Of a stretch of DNA of 64,000 bases, positions 12,915-25,182 are shown in pieces. Location: contig JAYKKR010000001.1 in assembly GCA_036971615.1 (NCBI GenBank), forward strand, positions 3,038,001 through 3,102,000, written 5' to 3'. The notes below the pieces were generated by a model. That model was not told where the DNA came from. It searched no databases and worked only from the letters and a program-made list of their open reading frames with translations. The DNA comes from Amyloporia xantha. Lineage: Eukaryota; Basidiomycota; Agaricomycetes; Polyporales; Adustoporiaceae. Position numbers and translations under genes: made by a program. Numbering within the stretch: the stretch's first letter is position 1; each line of letters starts with the position of its first letter.

Positions 12915-13886
12915 TTATAGTAAAGGTAAAAATGTCAGGACTCGACGCACATTTTTCCTATACACCACACATACCTCGACAGTTTGTGGAAGGCATCTGA
13001 TAACCTCTCCCAACCCCTTCTGCGTTGCTCGGGGGTCGTACAGAGGTTTTCCACAATTAAGGCAGGATGCTGTGATGACAGTATGCACTTCTTCGGAATT
13101 CAAATCCTCGACAGTGATATCCACGCCAAACGGGCGTCGCTCTGACCTCGACATCCAAACGTATTTCAGTTGTTGCCACTGAGAGTGTATGATAGATGTT
13201 TCACATTGCGAACATGGTCGCGGTGAGTTGTTGCCGACGTTGAAAGTCAGAGGATCGTCCAACGCCTCCCTTAGAGCGTCCCTTCGTCGCCGATGTAGCA
13301 GCAGTAGCTTCACCAGAGCAGGCCCGTCAAGGTGATTGAGTTGTGGGATGACATCCGGAGCGCACAGATCAAGAGTGAGCGTGCGAGCCGAAAGTGATTT
13401 CGCTTCTGCGATCCACCCTCGTGAGCATGCGATCCCATACAAGCGAACTGGAGGCCCCTCGAAGAGAGCAGACATGAGAGCAGTCCGAACGTATGATATC
13501 GGGCCCGGCATGTCATACTTCTCTGCAGCACGGAGCAACGCTTCCGCAAAGTCGATGGATTCGATAATGGGCATTTCTAGACCGCTGATGATGCTCAGGA
13601 GCCCAACGAGAACCTCCGCACTCTCGTCTAAGCGAATGTCATCATGTTGCACAGCATGAGGGTCATGGGCATGTTTTGCCAGGGCAAACATAGTCTTGAA
13701 CCACCCTGACGCAACCTGAAGTATCCGTGAATATACGCAGAACACCACGTCGTCCTTGGAGTACAAGACAATGTCTGCATCTGAGGATGCAAAGAGTGGG
13801 TGCACATTGATTTGTTCCCCGTCGTTGAACCTGACACGAGGGGAATCAGGAGGAGATCGAGATGCTTTCATGTTGGCATCCACCAT
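12915..13886 (-). CDS. BTB/POZ domain protein
   Basis: Belongs to the expanded BTB family of agaricomycetes, often adaptors of Cullin-3 ligases or of unknown use. A single coding exon of 323 residues is predicted from MVDANMKASRS. The BTB core is visible: FASSDADIVLYSKDDVVFCV, YSRILQVASGWFKTMF, then ESIDFAEALLRAAEKYDMPG. The C-terminal part has two Cys pairs (CSQCETS and CLNCGKPL) that could bind zinc. A donor-acceptor pair just upstream (GTAAGT near 13938, TTTAG just before the ATG) suggests a 5'UTR intron. An in-frame ATG at 13904 would lie inside that intron. Substrate unknown. Confidence 0.8.
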   Translation of the reverse strand: MVDANMKASRSPPDSPRVRFNDGEQINVHPLFASSDADIVLYSKDDVVFCVYSRILQVASGWFKTMFALAKHAHDPHAVQHDDIRLDESAEVLVGLLSIISGLEMPIIESIDFAEALLRAAEKYDMPGPISYVRTALMSALFEGPPVRLYGIACSRGWIAEAKSLSARTLTLDLCAPDVIPQLNHLDGPALVKLLLLHRRRRDALREALDDPLTFNVGNNSPRPCSQCETSIIHSQWQQLKYVWMSRSERRPFGVDITVEDLNSEEVHTVITASCLNCGKPLYDPRATQKGLGEVIRCLPQTVEVCVVYRKNVRRVLTFLPLL

Positions 13887-14325
13887 ACTAAATTTCGTCA
13901 GCATACACGATCCCAGCAAATGTCACTGAAGACTTACATTGACTTCTAGATCAACAGTGCCGAGAAGTATGATTGCGAGGACGACAATTGCATGCAACAG
14001 GTTGTAGAACAGCTACCAACTGTCGTTGTAGAGCTTTAAGCTGTAGTCAAATCTCTCAGTGAACAAGCGCCTCAACGTGGCCACAATGTGTCGCCGTTCC
14101 GAAGTCCCATATCTAATCTACCAATCACTTTGAGCAGGATGTCAATAATGCTCTAGAGCAGTGGTAGCGGTGGCAGTAATAGATACCAATCTTCACTCGA
14201 ATAGCCTTCTTTGTAGACGCGGAGCATGGTGTTGTGTGCACAAAGCAAGAAATATTATTCCTGAGACATCTACTCGTGAGGAAAATCATTCGCCCAGATA
14301 ATCACAGATAGCCCAAAAAATCTTT
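13887..14325. other. Intergenic region, BTB gene / CBR1
   Basis: A 439-bp spacer that should contain the BTB gene promoter and a likely 5'UTR exon. No further gene was seen. Confidence 0.45.
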
Positions 14326-15691
<1,366 letters not shown>

Positions 15692-16112
15692 GTCTGAGTT
15701 CCCAGGAATTCAGGATCAGACGATTTGTTGGGGACTATATCATGCTTTTAGACGCTCTTCCCTTCGTGTCTCTCTCGGCTCCGAGGCATACGAGGCCCTC
15801 AAGAGTGTGAATAAATCCGCAAGCCTCAGATATCTCGGTCCCAAAGAGCTATTCCATTGACAATAATAGTGAAGCAGAGAACGTGATATTCAACGGACCT
15901 GCCTGCTAGCAGGCGGCCGGCCAGATAATACACTACAAACCTATCTGACATAATGATATGGAGTCTGGACAATGTCAAAGGGCGCGCATCAGTCACCAGG
16001 TCAATTACTTGGGAGAGGAACATTCGCAGCGAAGCAGAAGACTGAATCACGATCAGTGATAGTACGCAGGTCTCACGAATTGGGATGCCATGGCAGGGAG
16101 GTTCAGATCGCA
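15692..16112. other. CBR1 upstream region
   Basis: A 421-bp region between the CBR1 upstream ATG and the foldback element. It probably holds the CBR1 promoter. No other gene was seen. Confidence 0.5.
16105..16112. repeat. Target site duplication, left copy (AGATCGCA)
   Basis: AGATCGCA directly precedes the left inverted repeat and recurs at 18217-18224 directly after the right one. A perfect 8-bp duplication is the footprint of DNA transposon insertion. Confidence 0.88.
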
Positions 16113-16525
16113 CACCTCAACCTCACCGCAAATATAGCTAATTAGCTTGGCATACACGTGAGGTGTGGCAAGCTAATTAGCTTCGATTGGTATGTCCCCG
16201 CACACTGCCAGTACCACCGCCAGATAGCTACCACCTCCTGCCAATTCAAGTACTCAGAGTCGAGATCACTGATAAAAGCTTTGTCATCGCTGATAAGGCC
16301 GTCGGGGCTATCTGGCCGCCAGATAACGTCAGCCACCCGGCGCTCTTACCATCTGCTACGTAGTCCCCGACGCCCGACGCCCGCTACCCGTGCTCGCTAC
16401 TCCCGCCGCCTGCTACTCCCTGCCGCCCACCGTGCACGCTCGCCACTCTCCGACGCCCGCCACCCGTGCGCGCTATTATAGTCTACTCCCCGATGCTTAT
16501 TATGCCCGCTGCTCCCCGATGCCCA
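16113..16525 (+). repeat. Left terminal inverted repeat
   Basis: Matches the reverse complement of about 17805-18216 with two visible differences. It contains two AGCTAATTAGCT palindromes and a near-palindrome around TATCTGGCCGCCAGATA. An open frame of about 107 codons runs through it, but it is a by-product of the GC-rich repeat. Confidence 0.9.
16136..16183. repeat. Paired palindromes AGCTAATTAGCT, left arm
   Basis: Perfect 12-bp palindromes at 16136-16147 and 16171-16182, the second extended to 14 bp. They sit 35 bp apart, close to the element end. The right arm carries the same pair. Subterminal positions suggest protein-binding sites, possibly for a transposase. Confidence 0.8.
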
Positions 16526-16745
16526 CCACGCACGCTCGTTCCTCCCGCCGCGCACCGTGCACGCTCGTTCCTCTCTGATGCCCACCACCCGTGCTTGCTA
16601 CTCCCCGATGCCCGCCGCACGCGTGCCTCTCTCCACCACCTGTTCCTCCCCGCTGCCCCGCCGTGCCCGCTCGTTCCTCTCCGACGCCCGCCACGCGCAT
16701 GTGCTACTCCCCGACGTCCGCCACCTGCACTCGCCACTCCCCTGA
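16350..16745. repeat. 30-bp GC-rich minisatellite, left array
   Basis: Degenerate tandem units near CTACTCCCCGACGCCCGCC plus about 11 variable bases. Clean 30-bp units are easiest to see at 16673-16732. The array starts inside the inverted repeat and continues past the point where the two arms diverge. Confidence 0.8.
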
Positions 16746-17494
16746 TGTGTCGGTGTCATCTTCCATGTGAATCAGTAGTCAACATGACTCGTGTTACATG
16801 CAATAATATTCAATATACACATTCATTATAACACTATTAGACATGTAAGCATTACAAGAATAACTATAGAGCTCGAGCTCCAATAATGCAATAGTAGTCC
16901 TGGCATATAATATGAGAGCACAAAGAAGGTGGCACGGTTGGATTGGGCATACAGCCCGTTCTATAATAATGGCACAGCGATTGAGATATGTTATATTGAC
17001 AGTCAAACGGGCAAATACACGAGATATCAAGAAGATATCGAAGCGGGCAGAACAAATCTATCAGAATAGAAAGAGGAATACAGATGTACAGTGCAGAGAC
17101 AAGTGATGCATTGGAGGCAACTAGGAGAGGCCACAGGCAGCTCGCAACAGAGTACGCGTTCACTGGCATAAAGCATTGTAGCGCTAAGATGCCCGACAGG
17201 CATAACATTGGTAGGACAGCTCTCCATGCAGAACAGCTGATGCTGTCTATCTAGCTTTCGTCCAACTCACGGTCTATTTGTTCATTGCTAAGAAGTCCAT
17301 AGTTTGTGTTAATGTTGTATATTGGAATGTATACAGAACTCAATATATTACATGTATTTTACTGCTAGAGCTGTACCTACATTCACACCACGGCTCGAGA
17401 CCATCGCCTATTGATGATATGAACAGGCTGACGTACCCAGCTCTAATTTCACTGCCCACTCCTCCTCCTATGCACACCAACGAGACGTAGAAGG

Positions 17495-17960
17495 GGAGTG
17501 GTGCGCGCGTGGCGGGTGTCGGGAGTAGCAAGCACAGGTGGCGGGCATCGTAGAGTAGCGAGCGTGCGCGGCGCGCGACAGGGAGTACTAAGCGGGCATG
17601 GTAGGCATTGAGGAGTAGACTATAGTGTGCACGGATGGCGGGTGTCGGAAAGTAGCGAGCGTGCGCGGTGGATGTCGGGGAGTAGCACGTGTGCATGGCG
17701 GGCATCGGGGAGTAGCAAGCACACGTGGTGGGCGTCGGAGAGTAACGCGCATGCGCGGTGCACGGCGGGAGTAGCGGCCGGCGGGAGTAGCGATCGTGCG
17801 TGGCGGGCATCGGGAGCAGCGGGCATAATAAGCATCGGGGAGTAGACTATAATAGCGCCGCACGGGTGGCGGGCGTCGGAGAGTGGCGAGCGTGCACGGT
17901 GGGCGGCAGGGAGTAGCAGGCGGCGGGAGTAGCGAGCACGGGTAGCGGGCGTCGGGCGTC
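17495..17960. repeat. 30-bp GC-rich minisatellite, right array
   Basis: The inverted counterpart of the left array, with the same unit on the opposite strand but different copy order and number. Open frames through it are repeat by-products, not genes. Confidence 0.8.
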
Positions 17961-18216
17961 GGGGACTACGTAGCAGATGGTAAGAGCGCCGGGTGGCTGA
18001 CGTTATCTGGCGGCCAGATAGCCCCGACGGCCTTATCAGCGATGACAAAGCTTTTATCAGTGATCTCGACTCTGAGTACTTGAATTGGCAGGAGGTGGTA
18101 GCTATCTGGCGGTGGTACTGGCAGTGTGCGGGGACATACCAATCGAAGCTAATTAGCTTGCCACACCTCACGTGTATGCCAAGCTAATTAGCTATATTTA
18201 CGGTGAGGTTGAGGTG
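17805..18216 (-). repeat. Right terminal inverted repeat
   Basis: The reverse complement of the left arm from 16113, ending GGTTGAGGTG at 18216. The AAGCTAATTAGCTT palindromes and the GCCAGATA motifs are conserved in it. Confidence 0.9.
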
Positions 18217-18224
18217 AGATCGCA
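18217..18224. repeat. Target site duplication, right copy (AGATCGCA)
   Basis: Identical to 16105-16112. Removing the element and one copy restores a continuous flank reading GGTTC-AGATCGCA-CGGG. Confidence 0.88.
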
Positions 18225-19510
18225 CGGGAAATACGAAGATGTGAGCGAAACATCCTGGATTGAATCAGGGAATACCATATACTTCGCGTATTTGAGTTGT
18301 GTCCAGACATACCGCCACGAATCTTGGATGCGTTTGCTGCTCTGGATTCTCCATGTGCTCCATTACTGGGTTCAAGCATATATACTATAATAATATACGG
18401 TGGTGGGGCGTGGCATGAAAGGCAAGTATGGCCATGTACGAGACCGCGGTGAGCGAGTAGGGCCGACCGTGATAGCGGTCCGGATCACAATGATGTAGGT
18501 CGTGAAGCAAAAAGCCGAGAGCATGCTAGTTCCTCGTACACTAGCAACCGTGGCTCCTCGAGGTTCGTTCCAGCCTCCAGGTAAGTATGTAGAACGACGT
18601 AGATCTCTTGATATCATCGTCTCAGGCACAACGGATTTGGATGAATCGCGTCCAGAAGATTGCATTAAAGCCGTGATCGGTGACAAGTGCGCACTGTGCT
18701 CGAGCTGCGATTGAATGGCACTGACGATCTTACAGTCGCACTGCACAGCGATGGACAAGTGCATTTCAACAGCCTTGGCAGTGGCACGCAGCTGTCGGCC
18801 GTCGCAATACATCACGGTTTTACTTGCTCTTGAACTCAGTTCCCTCGCGAGTGCTCTTGGAGCGTTTTACCGCAGATGTACACTGTGACGGAAAAGTAAG
18901 CGATGGCATGAGCAGCATGCTACCGTCAGGGTAACTTCACCGGCATAATGGACATCACTAGCGGACTAAGCAAGCGGCTTTATGATGTGTCAATATTGAT
19001 CCTTACAAAAGCGGCACCCGACGAGTCGCATTAAGACTTTGTTTGCACGAAGGGATTGAAAATAGAAATTGAACACGGGTAGGACAATGGAGATGATATA
19101 CAGGCCTTCAAAAAGGAAATGACAGCATGGGTGGGATGTTGGGGAGTGCGTGACTGACTGACAAAGTAGTGTCGACAAGGACATGGACGCGCAGGTAGTA
19201 ACGCGCGGAGTATTTGTGCGCTGACAAACCACGTGGTAGAGCACAAATACAGGCGCGACTCTCACAGTCGCGATGGGTTCATATTGAGCTGTCGACCCGG
19301 ATGCCGTGTTCAACAGCCTCTTGTCACCTTCCCCCTCCCTCCTCCGACTGAGACTGCCGTGGGGTTCCCTTGTTTTCCTTCCTCCCCTTTTCATTATCCT
19401 TTTCGTTCTCTTATTTGGAGGGTTTTACCCGTCCTTGACTTATTTTGTGTGATCCCCTTCTTCCCAGCGCTATATCGTACACGCCGGCGTGTCGACCCAA
19501 CTCAAAAAAC
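18225..19510. other. Long intergenic region before phosphatase gene
   Basis: About 1.3 kb. An open frame of about 146 codons on the minus strand (18372-18812) has no recognisable motif and ends in a low-complexity Tyr run; I do not call it a gene. The last 180 bases are strongly CT-rich and look like the phosphatase promoter and 5'UTR. Confidence 0.45.
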
Positions 19511-21639
19511 ATGGACACAGCAACTCCTCGTCCGCAGTCTACCCTCCTGGCCGCCACGCATCGTCGGAGGGGCCCCCCTACTTCTCTCCGCATCGACACC
19601 CCTTCCCACAACCCCGACATAGCGCTAGTGCAGAGCGAAAATTCTGCTTCGGTTTCAGCTCTTTCGTCTGCTACTTCCGACACCGATTCATTTGTTTTAC
19701 CTTCCCCCAGCAAGCCCAAGTCTACCAGGAACATGAAAAAATTGTCCCTCACCTTGCCCTCGGCGCAATCCTCCACAAATTCCCTCGGTCTGCCGGCGCC
19801 CGAGATCTCGCAACCAAAGCGCAGACTCTCCGTTGTATCCTTACCTGTTCCCAGCACGTCTACCCTTTTCCGCAGGAGAGGCGAGGAGGACGAAAGCCCA
19901 GATAGTGCTCCTTATGCGGATGGCCCAATACAGATACTACCAGGCATCTGGCTTGGCTCGGAGGAGAACGTTCGTGACTGGCGAGGGCATATGGAACGTG
20001 GTATCAAGTCAATCCTCAACGTGGCGAAGGAGGTCTCCACCGTGTTTGATCTCACTCGCCCATTGCGTTCGTCCGTGTCTACTCCCGATCTCAAAGTCGC
20101 AGCTAGTGGGTCGAACTCCACATATTACCCTGCACATGTTCCAAGCGGACGGCCTGCTATGCACTATCTCAAGCTTGCTTGGTCGCATGGCCAGGCAGAC
20201 TTAGTACATGAAGGCTTTCCTGCGGCCATGGCATTCGTGGACCAGGCATTAGAGCGTGGAGATGGCGTGCTGATCCAGTATGTACTCCATGCTTGCGTTC
20301 TATGAACGAATATGAATCTCACGGTCCTACCAGCTGTCAGTGTGGGATCTCACGCTCAGCAACCCTAGTCATTGCTTTAGTCATGCGTGCGGCAGCTCAG
20401 CGCTCGCCGAACGTGCCTTCAGAAGTATGGGCGCTGAAAGGCATGCAGGGCGCGTACGCCTTCGTAAAGGAGAAAAGCAATCCAATAGGACCCAACATGT
20501 CGTGAGTCCAACAGAGAGCTCATTAATTCATCGTTATGTTGACATTTCTCTCGTCACCAAGCCTTATTTATCAATTATTAGATTATGAACGGACTTTTAA
20601 GACAGGTAACAGTTCTCCGGACTCGGACCGGTCTCCCTCCGAGGAGGAATGGGGCAGACGACGCATGGTGATGGAGGAGACGAGCCATGACGATGACATG
20701 GAAAGTCTGGAAATCATGCGCGAAGCTAGAGCCCTAGACAGGGCTATGGAAGATCGCCTGGTCACACGCATGTCATCTGCATCGTCCATAATATCGGGCA
20801 CTGGGACAGGCTCTATGCGAAGATCGCGGCCTCGTAGCCGGAAACGGACAGGGTCTATTGCCAGTATTATGACAGGGACCAGCCTGCTCAGCGAAGATTT
20901 GGTAGAAGAGGATGAGGAGAACGAGTTGCTCGGTGTTGGTGGTGGGTTCGATGGCAGGAGTGCAGAGACCAGCTGTTCAAGCTCAGAGCCCACAGAGGAC
21001 GAAGCCAGCAGCGTGTCGCGTGTCTCTCCAGATCCTTCCGTGCACCGCGTACCCTCGTCTGGTGTACCGGCTGCGCGACCACATCCAGAACTTCGTATGC
21101 CTCCCTCTGCACCTCACAACAAGTCGACTTTCACGCTACCTGCGCCTCCGGCGACAGCTGTAAGGTCGACTTTTGATATCCCTTCCCGACTACCATTCAA
21201 AGCGAAGCCCCGTCGTCGGCCTCCTCCGTTGGGCCTGCTCCCTCCTGTCCCATCTTCCCCCATTGTCCCTGTGAATGCCTCCCCAACACAGGTTCGCCCA
21301 CGCGCAGAAGCGCGGAAACCTGATATTCCCTCTCTGAATCCTCACACACCACACAAGGCAAAGAGTGTGTCCAGACCGAGACCTGTCTCTATGGTTTCGA
21401 CCCCTTCGCAAACTCTTTTCGTGTTCCCCCCATCCCCAACCTTGACGACGCGCACCCCATCCACAATGACGCTCACATCGAACGTCTCGTTCCCCTTCCC
21501 ATCTTTGGCGACACCCCGTGTTTCTACCTTCAAGACGGATGGTCGTCGACGATCCTTTATCGGCGTTCCACCACCTTCTACCCCGACAGTCGCCTCTTCT
21601 CGCGTCGATGCGCGAGGTTGGTTTGGCATGACTCGGTAA
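19511..21639 (+). CDS. Dual-specificity (MAP kinase-type) phosphatase
   Basis: A dual-specificity protein phosphatase probably acting on MAP kinases, like yeast Msg5. Exons 19511-20277, 20334-20501 and 20562-21639 give 670 residues. About 130 Ser/Pro-rich residues come first. The catalytic domain starts at QILPGIWLGSEENVRDW with SILNVAKEVS. The signature HCQCGISRSATLVIALVM is formed across the first intron, with His256, Cys257 and Arg263 as the P-loop residues. AYAFVKEKSNPIGPNMSLIYQLLDYE closes the domain. A long disordered tail follows, rich in acidic and Pro/Ser segments (EEDEENELLG, RRPPPLGLLPP). The exact MAP kinase target cannot be read from sequence. Confidence 0.92.
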
Positions 21640-22083
21640 ACTTACCGATTCACCTATGTCGTAGCATGTTCCCTTTTCTCGCATCATCTGTCAGTCTCAT
21701 GTCGCATTGCATCTTGCTGCCGCATTCTCGTTCATACCCTGGACCTGTCCGAAGTTGCCTTTTATGTAGCCGCATATGAATCTGGAGTTCTGGCATTCAT
21801 TGCATATTTTATTACGCATAACGTTGCCATGACCTTTGGAGCCTGGACTTCGCATCGCATTATCACCTCTGTAACATTCGTCTGCATCTTCGATTTCATT
21901 CACATTGCATTTTTGCATCTTTCGCTTTCGATGACCGTTGCCATTATTAGTAGGTACATAACTTTGGCCGCTCCGCAGAGCGGACGATGAGCAAACCCGA
22001 AGAATACAAGTATCAGATTATGCACGTATGGAATAAAGGGAGGACTCCGCAGGTAACGAGACGTGTACACATTCACATAGCTC
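21640..22083. other. Convergent intergenic spacer
   Basis: A 444-bp, AT-leaning spacer between the phosphatase gene and TVP23, which converge. No gene was recognised. Confidence 0.5.
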
Positions 22084-23378
22084 CTACTTGAAGACTCGGC
22101 CGATACTATTTTTCACTACACCGGTCAAAATCTGACTGCCCAATCCACCCATACCCCATCCTGAAGATCCGAGGGTGCTGGCCCATTTCTGCTTTGCTTC
22201 TCGGTCGCTGCAGGATTCAATCTCCATTGTCAGAAATGACAGGACAGCTTACTGAGGGGAGGGGCTTACGCAAATGTGAAGCCAATGGCATTCGAGTAGT
22301 TGAAAAGTAAAGCAAGCACCACAAGGGGAAGGAACCTGTCCGTAGGGTTATAGACAGGATGACGACATCAGGTTCAACTAAGATGGCATCACTTACGAAA
22401 CGCTGAACTTCAAAATGGAGACAATGAAGAGTGCCGTCCACAAGAGAGGGAAGGCGTACAACGCAGTCTGTCGTGTAATATTAGCCTAGTCCACATATGT
22501 CATTAGATATCGCCAGCGAACCCAAAACATCCTGTAGTTTTAATGTTAGCTGATGAGATACTTGTCATATGAGATAGACTTACTTGGAATCAATGGGATT
22601 CGCGGGTCGCGAGGGCTGCATTTGCACCAACGTATCAGTGGGGCATCCTTTCCATAACTGGTGATGCTCACATCTCGGCTTTCAAAGACCCAGTAGCTTT
22701 CACCATCTTCGTCGACCTAATCATGAGGATGAGATACTGAAAATTTCTGCAGGCAGAAGCTCAACAAACCTGGTTCCAATACCGCAATCCGACCAGGATT
22801 CGCCCCGCAATGTTCTGAAACACCATCATCAGTCATATCCTTATCATCAGCTACGTTTTGACGCACTCTGCAATTCCAGAAGTCCACAGCGAGCAGAACG
22901 ACCACTAAGACAGTCTGTAATTGCGACAACGCATCAATATTGTCTGTAACGCGAGATTGCACGCTAACTCACGGAAAGAACGAAATTACTCGTGAAGAAG
23001 CCGCACAGAAGGTAAACTGAGATCGCGGCTATGCGGAACAGATACAGGCACAAAAGGGCCATTGGGTGAGCTGACTAGCAGTCACTTATGAGAATACCGC
23101 TAGCGGAGAGAACCCGGAGCATACTTGTCGCAATATACCTGCGATGCCTAAGAAGAAGTGTGACTGTTTTCAGCATGCATACATTACAGTGAATACAGAA
23201 ACATAGACATACCTGACTCCGCATCGCTCTGGTTGGTCGCCATAGGTTCAGACGTGCGAGCACCAGGAGTGAGCACAACAGATGGTTTGGGTGCAGAAGA
23301 GGCATTAATGTTGCCAGAGGGTGCTTCAATGAGTTCATCGGGCTCTATGGTCTGTAAGAGAGGTGTTGAAACGCTCAT
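22084..23378 (-). CDS. TVP23: Golgi membrane protein TVP23
   Basis: TVP23 is a multi-pass protein of late Golgi vesicles that works with Yip4/Yip5 in retrograde traffic. The gene has about nine short exons. The N-terminus is a hydrophilic tail ([20 protein letters not shown]). The family core follows: [16 protein letters not shown], then [20 protein letters not shown]. Next are [36 protein letters not shown] and [11 protein letters not shown]. It ends with [17 protein letters not shown] and a short cytosolic tail. Four hydrophobic segments are visible. One internal exon near 23120 is only about 23 nt. The strong match to family motifs makes the call firm, though small exon borders were placed by hand. 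Confidence 0.9.
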
Positions 23379-23566
23379 GTTGTCAAAGGTTGTAGCAGAA
23401 AGACGATGCCAGCGACTGGGAGAATGCGTATACGGCCCTACACAGTTCTGTGCGTGATACCGTACACCGCCCAGTGATCGAACACCAGCTTTAGCCGCCC
23501 GCCATAGACGCGTCCGGATCCCACGTGTCCACGTGCACGCAAGTGCTGCTTATTACCTTGCTTGCA

Positions 23567-25182
23567 ATGAACGGTCTCAACAACGTTGACCATGCGCAAC
23601 CTACAGAAACGACTGCCTTGCTCGCTTCCAGGGTAACTGGTCAGACGGCTGAAAGGTCGTTGAATACACCATCCATTGAACCTGTGCTCGTACAGCTCCG
23701 AGGGAACGATATTGCATCTTGCACCAGTGTCGACTTCTGTCCGTATGCACAGTTGAGTGGGACAGCGAAAGCTTCCTTCTCCCTCCTCGTGTTGTTCTAT
23801 CTGCGATCAACGCCTGCTACCTCTTCACGCCTTGATGTCTGGGAACAATGGTCGCAGGAGCAACAGGATGCCTATGCTTCGGAACGCTTGGATCGTCACA
23901 TCTGTCAGGTCTGGTTTGATTTTTTGCACGAAGAACGCTCTGTAGAAGACATAGAAGAAGTGCTATGGCAGTCATATCCTTATGACGGAAAGAAAGGGCG
24001 CTCAAAGCGGGGTGCGTCATCTGCATGTCTTGAGCCATCTCCCTATACCGACCTGTGAAACCTAGTTGTCGATTTCCTCTCTGAACCAGACGTACCGCAG
24101 GAGCTCTTGACACACCGGGTACTGTTCCTGAGTCTACTCAGGACTTGGAAATACGGCCGAGCAACCGAGGGCGGTAATCTAGCACTTTCCTCCCGGCTAT
24201 TGCGGAAATACGATGGTTCATGCACTCCACGGTGAGTGATCGTGTCCATTTTACTTAGATTTCAGTTGTTTAGCTATCTCATAGGGTGCTACATGCCATC
24301 GACCTGTGGTTCTTTTCGGTGTATCTCATTATATTTGCCCATTTCCTGGTGCTTCCACCGTCAAGATCTATTGACCCAACACAATTGTCTTCTCCTGATA
24401 TGCGAGAGGGACTCCTTATGTCTTACTCCGCGGCTAAAGTGTTACAGCATGTATCAATGAACAATTTACCATTTGTCATGGTCCTGGTCGCTTTTTCCTC
24501 CCACCTGCCATCGGTCCCCTTTCCGGACGACTTCGCGTACGGAACCCTGCTTTTCGCATTTTCATGGTCAATTATCGCGTTGCATCTCCCGCGCTACCCC
24601 AGCCCAACATACTTCTTCCCGTTCGATCAAGTCCTACCTCTGACGATTCTCATTTGGCACGGAATATCTCGAATATTCATTCCAGTTGTCATATTCTTCC
24701 TCCCGGCCCTATTCCTATCTTTGTTACTCGTATCGACTTCACTATGGGATGTATTTCCTGTGGATGCGTCTTTTCTGCGCTTGCTTCCCGCCCCCATGGA
24801 GACCAGAGTTGCATTTTTAGCACTATTCTCCGTCACCTTTCTATTATTACTGTGTTCCCTTGGCGTGCTACTTCTGGTTTACCCAACAGTATCTTCGGAG
24901 GCCATATTAACGGTCTGGGATCGCTACACCAAACCCATCGGCATGGAGGCTCGTCGAGCTTTCGTTCGTCTCGTCGCTGCATATTCTTCGCCTCATTCGT
25001 TCCCACCCCCTTTCAACCTGCTTCAGTTGGTTGCCCGGCTTCCCGCAGTGCTCATCGCACTCCTTGGACTGCAGTATCAGCCAGGCCAATTGGCAGTCGA
25101 GAGAGGAGTGTGGCGAGTAACTATAGTCCCCTTGGCTTGGGCTGTCGGCGGTTTCTGGTTGTGGGGCTTGAGGGCTTCATGA
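23567..25182 (+). CDS. Multi-pass membrane protein of unknown function
   Basis: Three exons (23567-24011, 24066-24231, 24285-25182) give 502 residues with all phases closing. The first 200 residues are soluble, with a helical acidic stretch (WEQWSQEQQDAYASERLDR, EERSVEDIEEVLWQSYPYDG). A basic patch KKGRSKR follows. The C-terminal 300 residues hold about six hydrophobic segments: LWFFSVYLIIFAHFLVL, FVMVLVAFSS, LLFAFSWSIIAL, VVIFFLPALFLSLLLVS, FLALFSVTFLLLLCSLGVLL and IVPLAWAVGGFWLWG. The start is the first ATG; the open frame upstream begins with GTG only. I recognise no named family. It starts about 190 bp from TVP23 on the opposite strand, so the two may share a promoter. Confidence 0.75.

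Larger units (their letters stand above)
16113..18216. mobile_element. Foldback-type non-autonomous DNA transposon
   Basis: A 2,104-bp element with inverted arms and an 8-bp target duplication (AGATCGCA). The arms start CACCTCAACCTCACCG and match almost perfectly for about 410 bp. Two differences were found there: C/T at the 17th base and one extra G on the right near 17860. Inward of the arms, both sides carry degenerate GC-rich 30-bp tandem repeats in inverted orientation. The centre (about 16746-17490) is unrelated, AT-richer DNA without a transposase. An 8-bp duplication fits hAT or Mutator-like elements. Long arms made of tandem repeats recall Drosophila foldback elements and long-TIR Mutator derivatives. 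Near-identical arms mean recent insertion or ongoing conversion between arms. Confidence 0.88.

Noticed and set aside
13887..13919. Longer BTB protein start
   Set aside because: The outermost start is TTG, and the ATG at 13904 sits within a likely 5'UTR intron ending TTTAG.
16158..16481. 107-codon open frame in the foldback element, duplicated on the other strand at 17620-18171
   Set aside because: It runs through inverted-repeat and minisatellite DNA rich in Arg/Pro/Ser codons; it has no domain and no transposase motif.
16864..17208. 114-codon hydrophobic open frame in the element centre
   Set aside because: Cys/Leu-rich composition without motif, overlapped by another open frame on the opposite strand. 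No support as a gene.
18372..18812. 146-codon minus-strand open frame beside the element
   Set aside because: No recognisable domain or splice partners, and the longest version relies on a GTG start.
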